A stretch of 16,046 nt of DNA. Origin: Pseudomonadota bacterium. Its GTDB lineage: Bacteria; Myxococcota_A; Polyangia; Fen-1088. The position numbers were made by a program, and so were the translations under genes. The notes below the pieces were generated by a model. That model was not told the DNA's origin. It ran no database searches and worked only from the letters and a program-made list of their open reading frames with translations. This document shows positions 1-6,052 of the stretch, one piece after another. Location: the NCBI GenBank assembly GCA_023438785.1, contig JAEXQJ010000090.1, forward strand, positions 1 through 16,046, in the 5' to 3' direction. The number at the start of each line of letters is the position of its first letter. Positions within the stretch are counted from its first letter, which is position 1.

Positions 1-775
1 CGGACAAGCGCAGGTTGTGCTCGCCGAACTGGCGCAACGATGCGAGGAGATCCTGGTCGGACCGGCGGCTGCGCAAGTCGATGGCCATGAAGCCCGGACC
101 CTCGAAGAAGCGGCCGTCCTGGTCGCCCTGGGCTTGGAAGAAGGCCACCGCCTCGCGCGCTGTCTGGCGCAGCGGCTCAACGGAGAGGTGGGCCGGGAAG
201 GGCAGCACCAGTGTGAGGCGATCGTCAGCCCCCTGGCGTTGCGTTTCGATGGCCTTGGCCAGGGCTTTGGCCCGCAGCTCCAGCTCGATGTCGCTGACCT
301 TGGGGCTAGCCACGGTCAGCATGACGGCCGCCGTGTCGCCGAAGTCCTTGATGAAGTCGATGGGCCCGGCTCCCGCCGGCAGATCACGAATGGAATCCAA
401 CTTGCCGCCGATGTCGTCGAACTGCTTGGCCCGATCGAGCACATCCTCGGACAAGGTCACGTAGACGATGGCCACGCTGGTGCGGCTGATGGACTCGATC
501 TTCTCGACGGCCGAGTTCTCGGCCATCTTCTGCTCGATCTTGCGCGTGACCAGTTGCTCAATCTTCTCCGCGCTGGCGCCCGGCCAGGTGCACGTGGCCA
601 CTGCCACGCGCACGGGGATGAACGGATCCTTGGCCTTGGGTAGCTTGGCGTAGCCGAACACGCCCCACGCCAGGGTGGCGAGGAGCAGCACGGCGCTGAC
701 CTGCCAGTTGACGGTGAAGTAGCGGGCCGTCTTGCCCGTGAGGCTCGCGGGCCGCGGTTCATTGGAGTGGACCAT
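1..775 (-). CDS. RND-family efflux permease, N-terminal part (cut by window edge)
   Basis: Inner-membrane proton-driven transporter subunit that would work with the adaptor encoded just upstream to expel drugs or other small molecules. Only about 258 N-terminal residues are present; the family is normally over 1000. The start is ATG at 775, preceded by GGAG at 781-784, 5 bases away and overlapping the adaptor stop region. A cytoplasmic head (residues 1-16) is followed by a first transmembrane helix (about 19-37, including VSAVLLLATLAWGVFGYAKL). Then comes the porter-domain start with the typical PKAKDPFIPVRVAV and WPGASAEKIEQLVTRKIE segments, matching the conserved P-x-x-x-D-P and YPGA-x-x-x-x-VE pattern of AcrB-like pumps. 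Substrate cannot be judged from this piece. It is the third gene of the tetR-adaptor-pump operon. The remainder, including the proton-relay helices, lies outside the window, so integrity is unknown. Confidence 0.93.
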   Translation of the reverse strand, partial: MVHSNEPRPASLTGKTARYFTVNWQVSAVLLLATLAWGVFGYAKLPKAKDPFIPVRVAVATCTWPGASAEKIEQLVTRKIEQKMAENSAVEKIESISRTSVAIVYVTLSEDVLDRAKQFDDIGGKLDSIRDLPAGAGPIDFIKDFGDTAAVMLTVASPKVSDIELELRAKALAKAIETQRQGADDRLTLVLPFPAHLSVEPLRQTAREAVAFFQAQGDQDGRFFEGPGFMAIDLRSRRSDQDLLASLRQFGEHNLRLS

Positions 776-784
776 GGCGACTCC

Positions 785-1891
785 TCAGGGAAGAACCTGC
801 ACGCGCTCGCCGTCGGACAGCAGAGCCGCGCCTTGCACGACGATCTTGGCTTTGTCGGGCACACCGCTGCGCACGGGGATGGTGTTGCCCATGAAGGCCC
901 CCAGCTCGACCTCGCGCTGACGCACCGTGGGCGGGTTGCTGGATTCGTCCAGAACGAACACGGCAAAATGCCGGCTGTCGAGGCGCGAACGCACGATGGC
1001 CGAGAGCGGCAGCAGCGGCGGCGAGAGCTTGTCGCTTGCGGCCTCCAGCTTGACCGTGACCACCATGCCGGGCTTGAGGGCGTGGTCCGCGTTGGTCAGG
1101 GTCAGCTCGACGTCGAAGACGCGGCTTCGCGGATCGGCGATGGCCGCCACGCGCGTGACCTTGCCGCTGAAGGTGCGATCGGGGAACGCGTCGGCGAACA
1201 CGGGCAGGGCGTCACCGTTGCGTAGGCGCTCACGAAGCGAGTCGGGGACGCCGAACAGCACCTTGACCGATTCGGTATCGGCGAGCGTGAAGACCGGCAC
1301 GCCCGGTGCCGCCAGGGTGCCGACCTCCAGGCTGCGGCGGACGATGGTGCCCGAAAAAGGCGCGCGCAGGCTGGCATCGCTGACCAGCGTGGTGGGCTCG
1401 GCGACGCGGGCTTGGGCGCCCAGCACGCGGGCCTCGGCCGCATCGAGGCGGGTCCTGGCCGCGTCCCACTGCGCCTTGGGCACGGCCGTGCTGGCGAGCA
1501 AGTTGTCCTGACGATCGAAATCCAGGCGTGCCTGATCGCGGGCCACGCCAGCCTCGGCTAGGGCGGCGCGGGCTTCCGCCAGCCGGTTGGTGAAATCCGC
1601 GCCACGCAAGGCTGCCAACTCGGTGCCCTGGGCGACGCGATCGCCCTCCTGGACGAGGCGCCGCTGGCCGTTGCCGCCACGCGAACGGGCGATGCGGTCC
1701 ACGTAGCCGCCCACTTTGAAGGCCAGGTCCACGCGCGTGGCCGGCTCGATGATGGCCGAATAGCGAATCTGCTGATCCGCCGTGGCGTGTCCCAGGACCT
1801 GCACCCTGACCAGGGTGGCGGGGGCAACCGGATCCGCGTTCTGCCGGCAAGCCAGGAGCAGAGACGCGAGGAGGAGAGGGGTGGTCTTCAT
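785..1891 (-). CDS. RND efflux periplasmic adaptor (membrane fusion protein), lipoprotein
   Basis: Periplasmic adaptor (HlyD/AcrA type, 368 aa) linking the RND pump to an outer-membrane channel. The start at 1891 was chosen because it gives a clean lipoprotein signal, MKTTPLLLASLLLAC with lipid-accepting Cys15, and has GGAG at 1899-1902, 7 bases upstream. A longer reading frame extends to 2224 but lies inside the regulator gene. Visible order: a first barrel-sandwich half (about residues 48-98, with VDLAFKVGGYV), an alpha-helical hairpin rich in Ala/Arg/Leu (about 100-165), the second sandwich half (LRAPFSGTIVRRSLEVG, about 175-191), a beta-barrel (about 208-285, with KPGMVVTVKL) and a membrane-proximal C-terminus. 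The ATG overlaps the TGA of the upstream tetR gene (ATGA, 4 bases), and the pump gene starts 9 bases after the stop. No outer-membrane channel gene is visible here, so a shared TolC-like partner is likely. Confidence 0.95.
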   Translation of the reverse strand: MKTTPLLLASLLLACRQNADPVAPATLVRVQVLGHATADQQIRYSAIIEPATRVDLAFKVGGYVDRIARSRGGNGQRRLVQEGDRVAQGTELAALRGADFTNRLAEARAALAEAGVARDQARLDFDRQDNLLASTAVPKAQWDAARTRLDAAEARVLGAQARVAEPTTLVSDASLRAPFSGTIVRRSLEVGTLAAPGVPVFTLADTESVKVLFGVPDSLRERLRNGDALPVFADAFPDRTFSGKVTRVAAIADPRSRVFDVELTLTNADHALKPGMVVTVKLEAASDKLSPPLLPLSAIVRSRLDSRHFAVFVLDESSNPPTVRQREVELGAFMGNTIPVRSGVPDKAKIVVQGAALLSDGERVQVLP

Positions 1892-2568
1892 GAGTGGGCT
1901 CCGTGGGCTGGGCGAGGAGAGGGCGTTTCCTTGTGCAGAATTCCGTCGAAGATGAGGCGCAGGATGTGGCGCAGGTGTTCGTCGTGGCTTTTGTCGGGGT
2001 GGCCCTCGTGTTCCTGGCGCATCCTCTTCAGGAAGTCGCGCTGGGAGAAATGGGACAGGCACAGTCCGTAAACGCTGCCCACCAGCGTGCGCACGTCCAG
2101 ATCGGCACGGAACACGCCCTGGTCCACGCCTCGCTGCAGAATGGCGAACAACTTCTCCAGACTGGCGGGAATGTCCTTCACGAGGCGGCGGCCCGCCTGG
2201 CGGCCGAAGCGCAGCGACTCCCAAGAAACAAGACGAACGAAGGCGGGATTCTGGGCCAGAAAGTGGAAGTAGACGCGGATCAGTTCCTCAGCATCGCGGC
2301 GCGGGTCGCCCGGTGTGGGCACCGCCTCGCTCAAGCGGTCGAGCAGACCCGCGAAATGCTGGTCGAGGATGGCCTGGTACAGGCCTTCCTTGTCCCCGAA
2401 GTAAGCGTAGATCATGCGCTTGTTGCTCTGCGCGTCTTGGGCGATGTGGTCCACGCGGGCCAGGTCGAAACCCTTCTGCACGAAGTGGCGCTCGGCGGCC
2501 TGTAACAGGCGTTCCTGCGTGGCCCGCGGATCGCGCGGGAAGGCCCGGCTCCCGGTCTTCTTACTCAC
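1888..2568 (-). CDS. TetR-family transcriptional regulator of the efflux operon
   Basis: A 226-residue one-component repressor-type regulator. The N-terminal HTH domain is clear: RATQERLLQAAERHFVQKGF (about residues 15-34), then the recognition-helix region with NKRMIYAYFGDKEGLYQAIL (about 49-68), the classic TetR Y-x-Y-F-x-x-K-E-x-L-Y signature. The C-terminal two thirds is helical and should hold ligand-binding and dimer surfaces. The start is GTG at 2568, the first start in this frame, with only a weak GGTGG upstream. Translation may depend on coupling to a small ORF whose TAA (2561-2563) lies just inside this gene. The stop overlaps the adaptor ATG. As first gene of the efflux operon it most likely represses its own transcript and is relieved by a pump substrate; this follows from context and family habit. 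A candidate operator lies at 2736-2755. Confidence 0.93.
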   Translation of the reverse strand: MSKKTGSRAFPRDPRATQERLLQAAERHFVQKGFDLARVDHIAQDAQSNKRMIYAYFGDKEGLYQAILDQHFAGLLDRLSEAVPTPGDPRRDAEELIRVYFHFLAQNPAFVRLVSWESLRFGRQAGRRLVKDIPASLEKLFAILQRGVDQGVFRADLDVRTLVGSVYGLCLSHFSQRDFLKRMRQEHEGHPDKSHDEHLRHILRLIFDGILHKETPSPRPAHGAHS

Positions 2569-2695
2569 GCGCCACCGTCGCTGGGGCGGGCACCTCGCCG
2601 CCCAGGGTAAGGCGAGGCGCGGCCATCGGCCGGGATGCCCGCTTGGGCACCCCGGTCAGGGACGTGGCAAGGACGAATCGTCGTTGGCTACACAT
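2561..2695 (-). CDS. Possible 44-codon leader ORF upstream of tetR
   Basis: An uninterrupted ATG-to-TAA frame of 44 codons lies between the candidate efflux promoter and tetR. It begins MCSQRRFVLATSL and is rich in Arg, Pro and Ala. Its stop TAA sits inside GTGAGTAA, so it overlaps the tetR GTG start by 8 bases, a layout typical of translational coupling. A purine-rich GAAGG (2698-2702) precedes the ATG but at only 2 bases, closer than ideal. RRFVL loosely resembles a twin-arginine motif, yet no hydrophobic stretch follows, so I do not call it exported. In DNA this GC-rich a 44-codon frame can occur by chance. No known family is recognised. Confidence 0.28.
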   Translation of the reverse strand: MCSQRRFVLATSLTGVPKRASRPMAAPRLTLGGEVPAPATVARE

Positions 2696-2735
2696 GGCCT
2701 TCTTTTCTGGAATCGGCAGCCGTCGCCTTCAATGC

Positions 2736-2771
2736 AAGTAACCAGATAGTTATTTCCGCCGGCTCGATCAA
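2736..2771 (-). promoter_or_regulatory. Candidate promoter with operator-like inverted repeat for the efflux operon
   Basis: On the minus strand TTGATC (plus 2766-2771) and TATCTG (plus 2743-2748) are 17 bases apart, a plausible sigma-70-type -35/-10 pair with 4/6 and 3/6 consensus matches. The -10 hexamer is flanked exactly by the arms of an inverted repeat, AAGTAAC (2736-2742) and GTTATTT (2749-2755), complementary at 6 of 7 positions. A regulator bound there would block polymerase, which fits autorepression by the TetR protein. The arm sequence AAGTAACCA recurs at 2773-2781 just upstream of the -35. The prediction rests on sequence appearance only. Confidence 0.4.
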
Positions 2772-2946
2772 GAAGTAACCATGCGGGTCAAATGCCAGCC
2801 GTGGCGCCTTGCCGTTTTCCCCTTTTGGAATGAGCTGTTACGGTCGCGCTCTACGGAAGGAAAACTTCGTGGCGCGGGGCGGTGTTTTGACGGGCGTCCG
2901 GGCCCGGCCTGGGCGCGGGCGTGGGCCACCGACTCGCAGCGCGGGC

Positions 2947-2955
2947 TGCTACTAT
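2947..2955 (+). promoter_or_regulatory. Candidate extended -10 element for the OmpA-like gene
   Basis: TGCTACTAT fits an extended -10 (TGn plus TACTAT, 4/6 match to TATAAT). It lies 28 bases before the ATG, leaving a short leader that contains GGAGG (2971-2975). No good -35 is visible at 16-18 bases, as is common with extended -10 promoters. Confidence 0.33.
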
Positions 2956-2983
2956 GCGGGCCTTCTGAGCGGAGGTTCGACCC

Positions 2984-3649
2984 ATGCGCTACACGACTTT
3001 GGCGACGACCGGGATGATCGGGCTGTGCATCTCTGTTCTGGGGAGTGCTTGCGCGACCAAGGCGGGCACGGGTGCTCTCATCGGCGCGGGCGGCGGTGCC
3101 GCGGCGGGTGCGGGCATCGGGGCCCTGGCCGGCGGTGGCAAGGGGGCGCTCATCGGCGGGGCCATCGGCGCCGGTGTGGGCGCGGGGGCGGGCGCGCTCA
3201 TCGGCAACTACATGGACAAGCAAGAGGCCGAGTTGCGCAAGATGAAGGCCGCTCAGGTGGAGCGGCAGGGCGACAAGCTGGTCGTGCGCTTCAACTCGCA
3301 GATCCTGTTCGACAGCAACAAGGCCGCGCTCAAGCCCCAGTCGCAGTCCGATCTGAGAGAGTTCGCCAACGTGCTCAAGGCCTATCCGGACACCGACTTG
3401 GTCATCGAGGGCCACACCGACAGCAAGGGCAAGCGCGCCCGCAATCAGAAGCTCTCCGAGCAGCGCGCCAACGCGGTCGTTCAGGCGCTGGCCGCGGCGG
3501 GGGTGGAGCGGCGGCGCATGAGCGCACGTGGCCTTGCCGATGCGCAGCCCGTCGCCGACAACCGCACGCCGCAGGGCCGCGAGCAGAACCGCCGCGTGCA
3601 GATCCAGATCGCGCCCAACAAGAAGCTGCAAGAACAGGCCGCGCAGTAG
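2984..3649 (+). CDS. OmpA-family peptidoglycan-binding lipoprotein with glycine-zipper segment
   Basis: A 221-residue envelope protein that likely tethers a membrane to peptidoglycan. The start ATG has GGAGG at 2971-2975, 8 bases upstream. A signal peptide ends at a lipobox-like LGSAC with Cys23; Gly at -3 is less usual, so ordinary cleavage is possible. Residues 30-74 form an almost pure Gly/Ala/Ile glycine zipper (repeats such as ALIGAGGGAAAGAG) that probably inserts into or packs against membrane. After a charged linker (78-95), the OmpA C-terminal domain spans about 98-212: QILFDSNKAALKP, IEGHTDSKG, LSEQRANAV and NRRVQI. The pair D146 and R161, 15 residues apart, matches the diaminopimelate-binding Asp/Arg known in OmpA domains, so peptidoglycan binding should be intact. 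It appears monocistronic or loosely linked to the protease gene downstream, which starts 65 bases later beyond a GC hairpin. Confidence 0.93.
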   Translation: MRYTTLATTGMIGLCISVLGSACATKAGTGALIGAGGGAAAGAGIGALAGGGKGALIGGAIGAGVGAGAGALIGNYMDKQEAELRKMKAAQVERQGDKLVVRFNSQILFDSNKAALKPQSQSDLREFANVLKAYPDTDLVIEGHTDSKGKRARNQKLSEQRANAVVQALAAAGVERRRMSARGLADAQPVADNRTPQGREQNRRVQIQIAPNKKLQEQAAQ

Positions 3650-3660
3650 GGCCGAGACCA

Positions 3661-3694
3661 GCCCGCGCCTGCGCTGGCGCCTCGTCGCGCGGGC
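3661..3694. repeat. GC-rich hairpin between the OmpA-like and M50 genes
   Basis: GCCCGCGC (3661-3668) and GCGCGGGC (3687-3694) are perfectly complementary, enclosing an 18-base loop that can pair further within itself (GCGC with GCGC). No T-run follows. It could partly terminate or stabilise the OmpA-like transcript, or simply reflect GC-rich composition. Confidence 0.4.
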
Positions 3695-3714
3695 GTTATG
3701 CTCCTCGGTGAGCA

Positions 3715-4446
3715 ATGACGAAGTCCTCCTCCAGCCCGCCGGCGCGCGGCGTACGCACGGCGTTGATTCTCTCCATCGCGGTGACCGTGGTGTTGTGGTT
3801 GATCCCCTACGGACACACCATCGGCTATCCGCTGGTCCTGCTCTCGACCATCGCGCACGAAATGGGGCACGGCATTGCGGCCCTGCTGGTGGGCGGCCGC
3901 TTCGACAGCTTCGTCGTGAATGCGGATGCTTCAGGCGTCGCCGCGGTGGCGGCTCCGAGCAGTCGCCTGGCAGCGGCCTTCGTCTCCGCGGGTGGCCTGT
4001 GTGGACCGGCCTGCGTGGCCGCCCTTGGCTTCATCGCCGCCCGCAAGCCGCGCAGCGGACGCTTCGCCCTGCTCGCCGCGGGGGCGTTCTTGGCCATCAG
4101 CTTGCCTTGGGTGGTGCGCAACCTGGTGGGCTGGCTGGCCGTGGGCGCCTTCGCCGCGCTCTGCCTCGTGGTGGCCCTCAAGGCCAGCCCGGAGGCGGCG
4201 CGAACCGTGCTCGTCTTCCTGTCGGTTCAGCTCTCGTTGAGCGTGTTTTCGCGCGGCGGTTATCTCTTCACGCCCAGTGCCCAAACCGCCCATGGTGTAA
4301 TGCCCTCGGACGTATCCAACATGGCCGAGGCCCTCTTTCTGCCCTACTGGTTCTGGGGCGCGGTCTGCGGTGCCTTCTCGGTGGTGGTGCTGATCGGGGG
4401 CGTCTCCACTTACCTGCGGGCCGCCTTGCCGGCCAAGTCGCGCTGA
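3715..4446 (+). CDS. M50B-type integral-membrane metalloprotease
   Basis: A 243-residue multi-pass membrane protein with the zinc-protease motif HEMGH (H48, E49, H52) at the end of the second hydrophobic segment, the placement seen in the M50 (site-2-protease-like) family. A second conserved stretch, MPSDVSNMAEALFLP (196-210), supplies a plausible third zinc ligand, D199. About five or six hydrophobic segments are visible (about 13-30, 37-60, 86-108, 117-134, 138-155, 211-229). Its compact size and single core without a PDZ domain fit the M50B branch, whose substrates are largely unknown; a regulatory substrate cleaved in the membrane would be the family expectation. The ATG at 3715 has only a weak GGTGAG upstream. 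It follows the OmpA-like gene by 65 bases, so co-transcription is possible but uncertain. Confidence 0.85.
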   Translation: MTKSSSSPPARGVRTALILSIAVTVVLWLIPYGHTIGYPLVLLSTIAHEMGHGIAALLVGGRFDSFVVNADASGVAAVAAPSSRLAAAFVSAGGLCGPACVAALGFIAARKPRSGRFALLAAGAFLAISLPWVVRNLVGWLAVGAFAALCLVVALKASPEAARTVLVFLSVQLSLSVFSRGGYLFTPSAQTAHGVMPSDVSNMAEALFLPYWFWGAVCGAFSVVVLIGGVSTYLRAALPAKSR

Positions 4447-4774
4447 AGGTCGCGCCCCGGCCCACCAGACCCACGCTCCAGCGTCGCGAAAGCCCCACGA
4501 GGTTCCGGTCTTCCACGGGATGGCAAGGTGGTTACCCAGCGCCCGCCCTCGGCCTCGAAGCCCTCGCTGACCGGGGTCAGGCAGTAGGTGCGCTGGCGAA
4601 GCCCACGCGATCTGGGCCTCGCCCTGCTCGTCGGCCTGCGTGTCGGGCAAGGTCTCTTGCGTGGGCTCGATGGGCTTCGCGGGTTGTGGAACTGGTAGCC
4701 GCGCAAGCTGGGGAAAAACGCGAAGGGGCCGAGGCCAACCGGCCCCAGCCGCTGATTCACTCCGGCAGCTCGGC
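4447..4774. other. Convergent intergenic region with possible gene remnant
   Basis: A 328-base spacer between the ends of the M50 gene and the GH12-like gene. It holds the terminator of the latter (4714-4746). On the minus strand between about 4690 and 4500 two frames read with protein-like composition in succession: one giving QPAKPIEPTQETLPDTQADE, another giving LTPVSEGFEAEGGRWVTTL. This could be a frameshifted relic of a lost gene, but open frames are common in such GC-rich DNA and no family is recognised. Confidence 0.4.
4714..4746 (-). terminator. Rho-independent terminator of the GH12-like gene
   Basis: Read on the minus strand, a 7-base-pair perfect GC stem, GGGGCCG pairing with CGGCCCC (plus 4740-4746 and 4725-4731) around an 8-base loop, is followed after TTCGCG by five T residues (plus 4714-4718). 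It begins 28 bases after the GH12-like stop codon, a convincing intrinsic terminator. Confidence 0.75.
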
Positions 4775-5917
4775 CTACTGCACGTTCGCGCAGAACGCCT
4801 TGGCCTGCAGACCGTTGCCGCCGCCCCAGATCTCGAAGCCGGCGAAGATGACGCTCAAATACTTGTTCTTCCACTCACCCGACGAGTAGCCGTAGCCGTT
4901 GTTGGTGGCGTCCTGAATGAACTTGTTCAGATCGAAGTCCAGCTTCTCGATGGGCGACGTGCTCACGTAGGAGATGCAGGGCGGGTTGCTGTGATCGACC
5001 CATACGTTCCAGGACCCGGACACGCCGCTCACCGTGTGCCCTGGATGCTCGTTGCTGCCGCGCGGTTGCCGATTGGACGGCTGGAAGTACCACACCATCA
5101 GATAGGCCCCGCCCGAGGGCGGCGCGGTCTCACTGGTGAGCGCCTTGCTGGTGGGCGTGAACCACACGTCGTAGGCCACGTTGTAGTTCGACGTGCCCTT
5201 GCTGAGCGCATTGGTGGAGAAGATGGTGTTGACACTCTTGATGGCCGACACCTGGATGGGCAGCTTGCTCAGCGCCGTGACCCGATCCTGGTACGCGCCG
5301 ATGAAGATCGACGGGTAGCCCATGGGGTAGTTGTCCCCGCCGCTTACGGCCGTGCCGCTGGGATTGCCTACCGTGAACGAAAGCCCGTCGATGGCGACGG
5401 TCTGGTCGGTGTACTTGTGCCACCAGTTGGCCTGCACCAGGTATTCCTTGTTCTCGGGGGTTTTGAGGCGGGTCGTGGCGCCCTGACTTTTCTGCGTGTA
5501 GGGCGCCGTATACGAGACGTCCGTGCAGTTGGGCGACGCGGGCGCCTTGGTCTGCGTGGCGCTGGCGGTGACCGTGTTGCTCGCCGGCTGGGTGGCCGAC
5601 TTGGTGCCGGTCCCGGTGCCGGTGTTGCTGTTGGTCTTGGTGTCCGACTTGACGCCGGTGTTGCTCGCCACGCCCGTGCTCGTGTCCTGCCCTTGGCCCG
5701 TGCTCGTGCTCTGCCCCTGCTCGGTGTCGGTGTCCCGCTGCTCCGACGTGGAATCCGAGCCGCCACAGCTCCCCAACGGCACGCACTCCCCATCGCAGAG
5801 CTCTTGGCCGTTGGCACACTCCGGATCGTCGCCATTGCCGTTGTTTTTACGGTTCGTGGGCGTGCAGGCAAGGGCGCCGAAAGCCAGGAGCAAAGCAAGG
5901 CGGGAAAGATGGTGCAT
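4775..5917 (-). CDS. GH12-like (endoglucanase/xyloglucanase fold) lipoprotein, apparently lacking the nucleophile
   Basis: A 380-residue surface lipoprotein. The start at 5917 is preferred over the frame's first start at 5968: it gives MHHLSRLALLLAFGALAC with lipobox Cys18 and has GGAGG at 5922-5926, 4 bases upstream. A small cysteine cluster (C34 to C51, CANGQELCDGECVPLGSC) precedes a Thr/Ser/Gly/Gln linker (about 53-128), then a beta-rich domain (131-380). The domain resembles glycoside hydrolase family 12: NVAYDVWF (246-253), AYLMVWY (271-277) and FAGFEIWGGGNGL (358-370). E362 fits the GH12 acid/base. The family nucleophile Glu normally sits in a Y-E-I-M-I-W or A-E-V-M-I-W segment; here the aligned residue is Tyr272. 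It may therefore bind beta-glucan-type polysaccharide without cutting it, unless the alignment is shifted. The neighbour upstream on the same strand is the deacetylase-like gene, 135 bases away. Confidence 0.75.
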   Translation of the reverse strand: MHHLSRLALLLAFGALACTPTNRKNNGNGDDPECANGQELCDGECVPLGSCGGSDSTSEQRDTDTEQGQSTSTGQGQDTSTGVASNTGVKSDTKTNSNTGTGTGTKSATQPASNTVTASATQTKAPASPNCTDVSYTAPYTQKSQGATTRLKTPENKEYLVQANWWHKYTDQTVAIDGLSFTVGNPSGTAVSGGDNYPMGYPSIFIGAYQDRVTALSKLPIQVSAIKSVNTIFSTNALSKGTSNYNVAYDVWFTPTSKALTSETAPPSGGAYLMVWYFQPSNRQPRGSNEHPGHTVSGVSGSWNVWVDHSNPPCISYVSTSPIEKLDFDLNKFIQDATNNGYGYSSGEWKNKYLSVIFAGFEIWGGGNGLQAKAFCANVQ

Positions 5918-6052
5918 GCAACCTCCGAGTCGCCGCCAGGTGCGGCAAGGAGCCAACACCGTATTCATCCCACATGGGAACGCGGGCCGAACCTGGCCGT
6001 GTTCGGCTGCGGCTTCGCCGCAAGACAGCGACGCCGCGCCTTCTCGCCTAGG

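Larger units (their letters stand above)
2569..2983. other. Divergent intergenic region between tetR and the OmpA-like gene
   Basis: This 415-base spacer is AT-richer than its flanks around 2700-2870. It holds a candidate minus-strand promoter/operator for the efflux operon (2736-2771), a possible 44-codon leader ORF (2561-2695), a direct repeat AAGTAACCA at 2736-2744 and 2773-2781, a 7-base inverted repeat GTTTTCC/GGAAAAC (2814-2820 and 2859-2865), and an extended -10 element for the OmpA-like gene (2947-2955). Apart from the leader ORF I see no convincing coding sequence. Confidence 0.7.

Noticed and set aside
1892..2224. Upstream extension of the adaptor gene
   Set aside because: It lies inside tetR in another frame and would destroy the lipoprotein signal that begins at 1891.
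2691..2700. RRFVL in the small leader ORF as a Tat signal
   Set aside because: No hydrophobic core or cleavage site follows, so the resemblance is likely chance.
3528..4889. Plus-strand open frame of 453 codons spanning the end of the OmpA-like gene, the M50 gene and beyond
   Set aside because: It is out of frame with both recognisable genes, is Arg-rich and low in structure, and crosses the GH12-like 3' end.
6008..6022. TGCGGC-TTC-GCCGCA hairpin after the deacetylase-like gene
   Set aside because: Stem is perfect but short and lacks a T-run; not enough to call a terminator.
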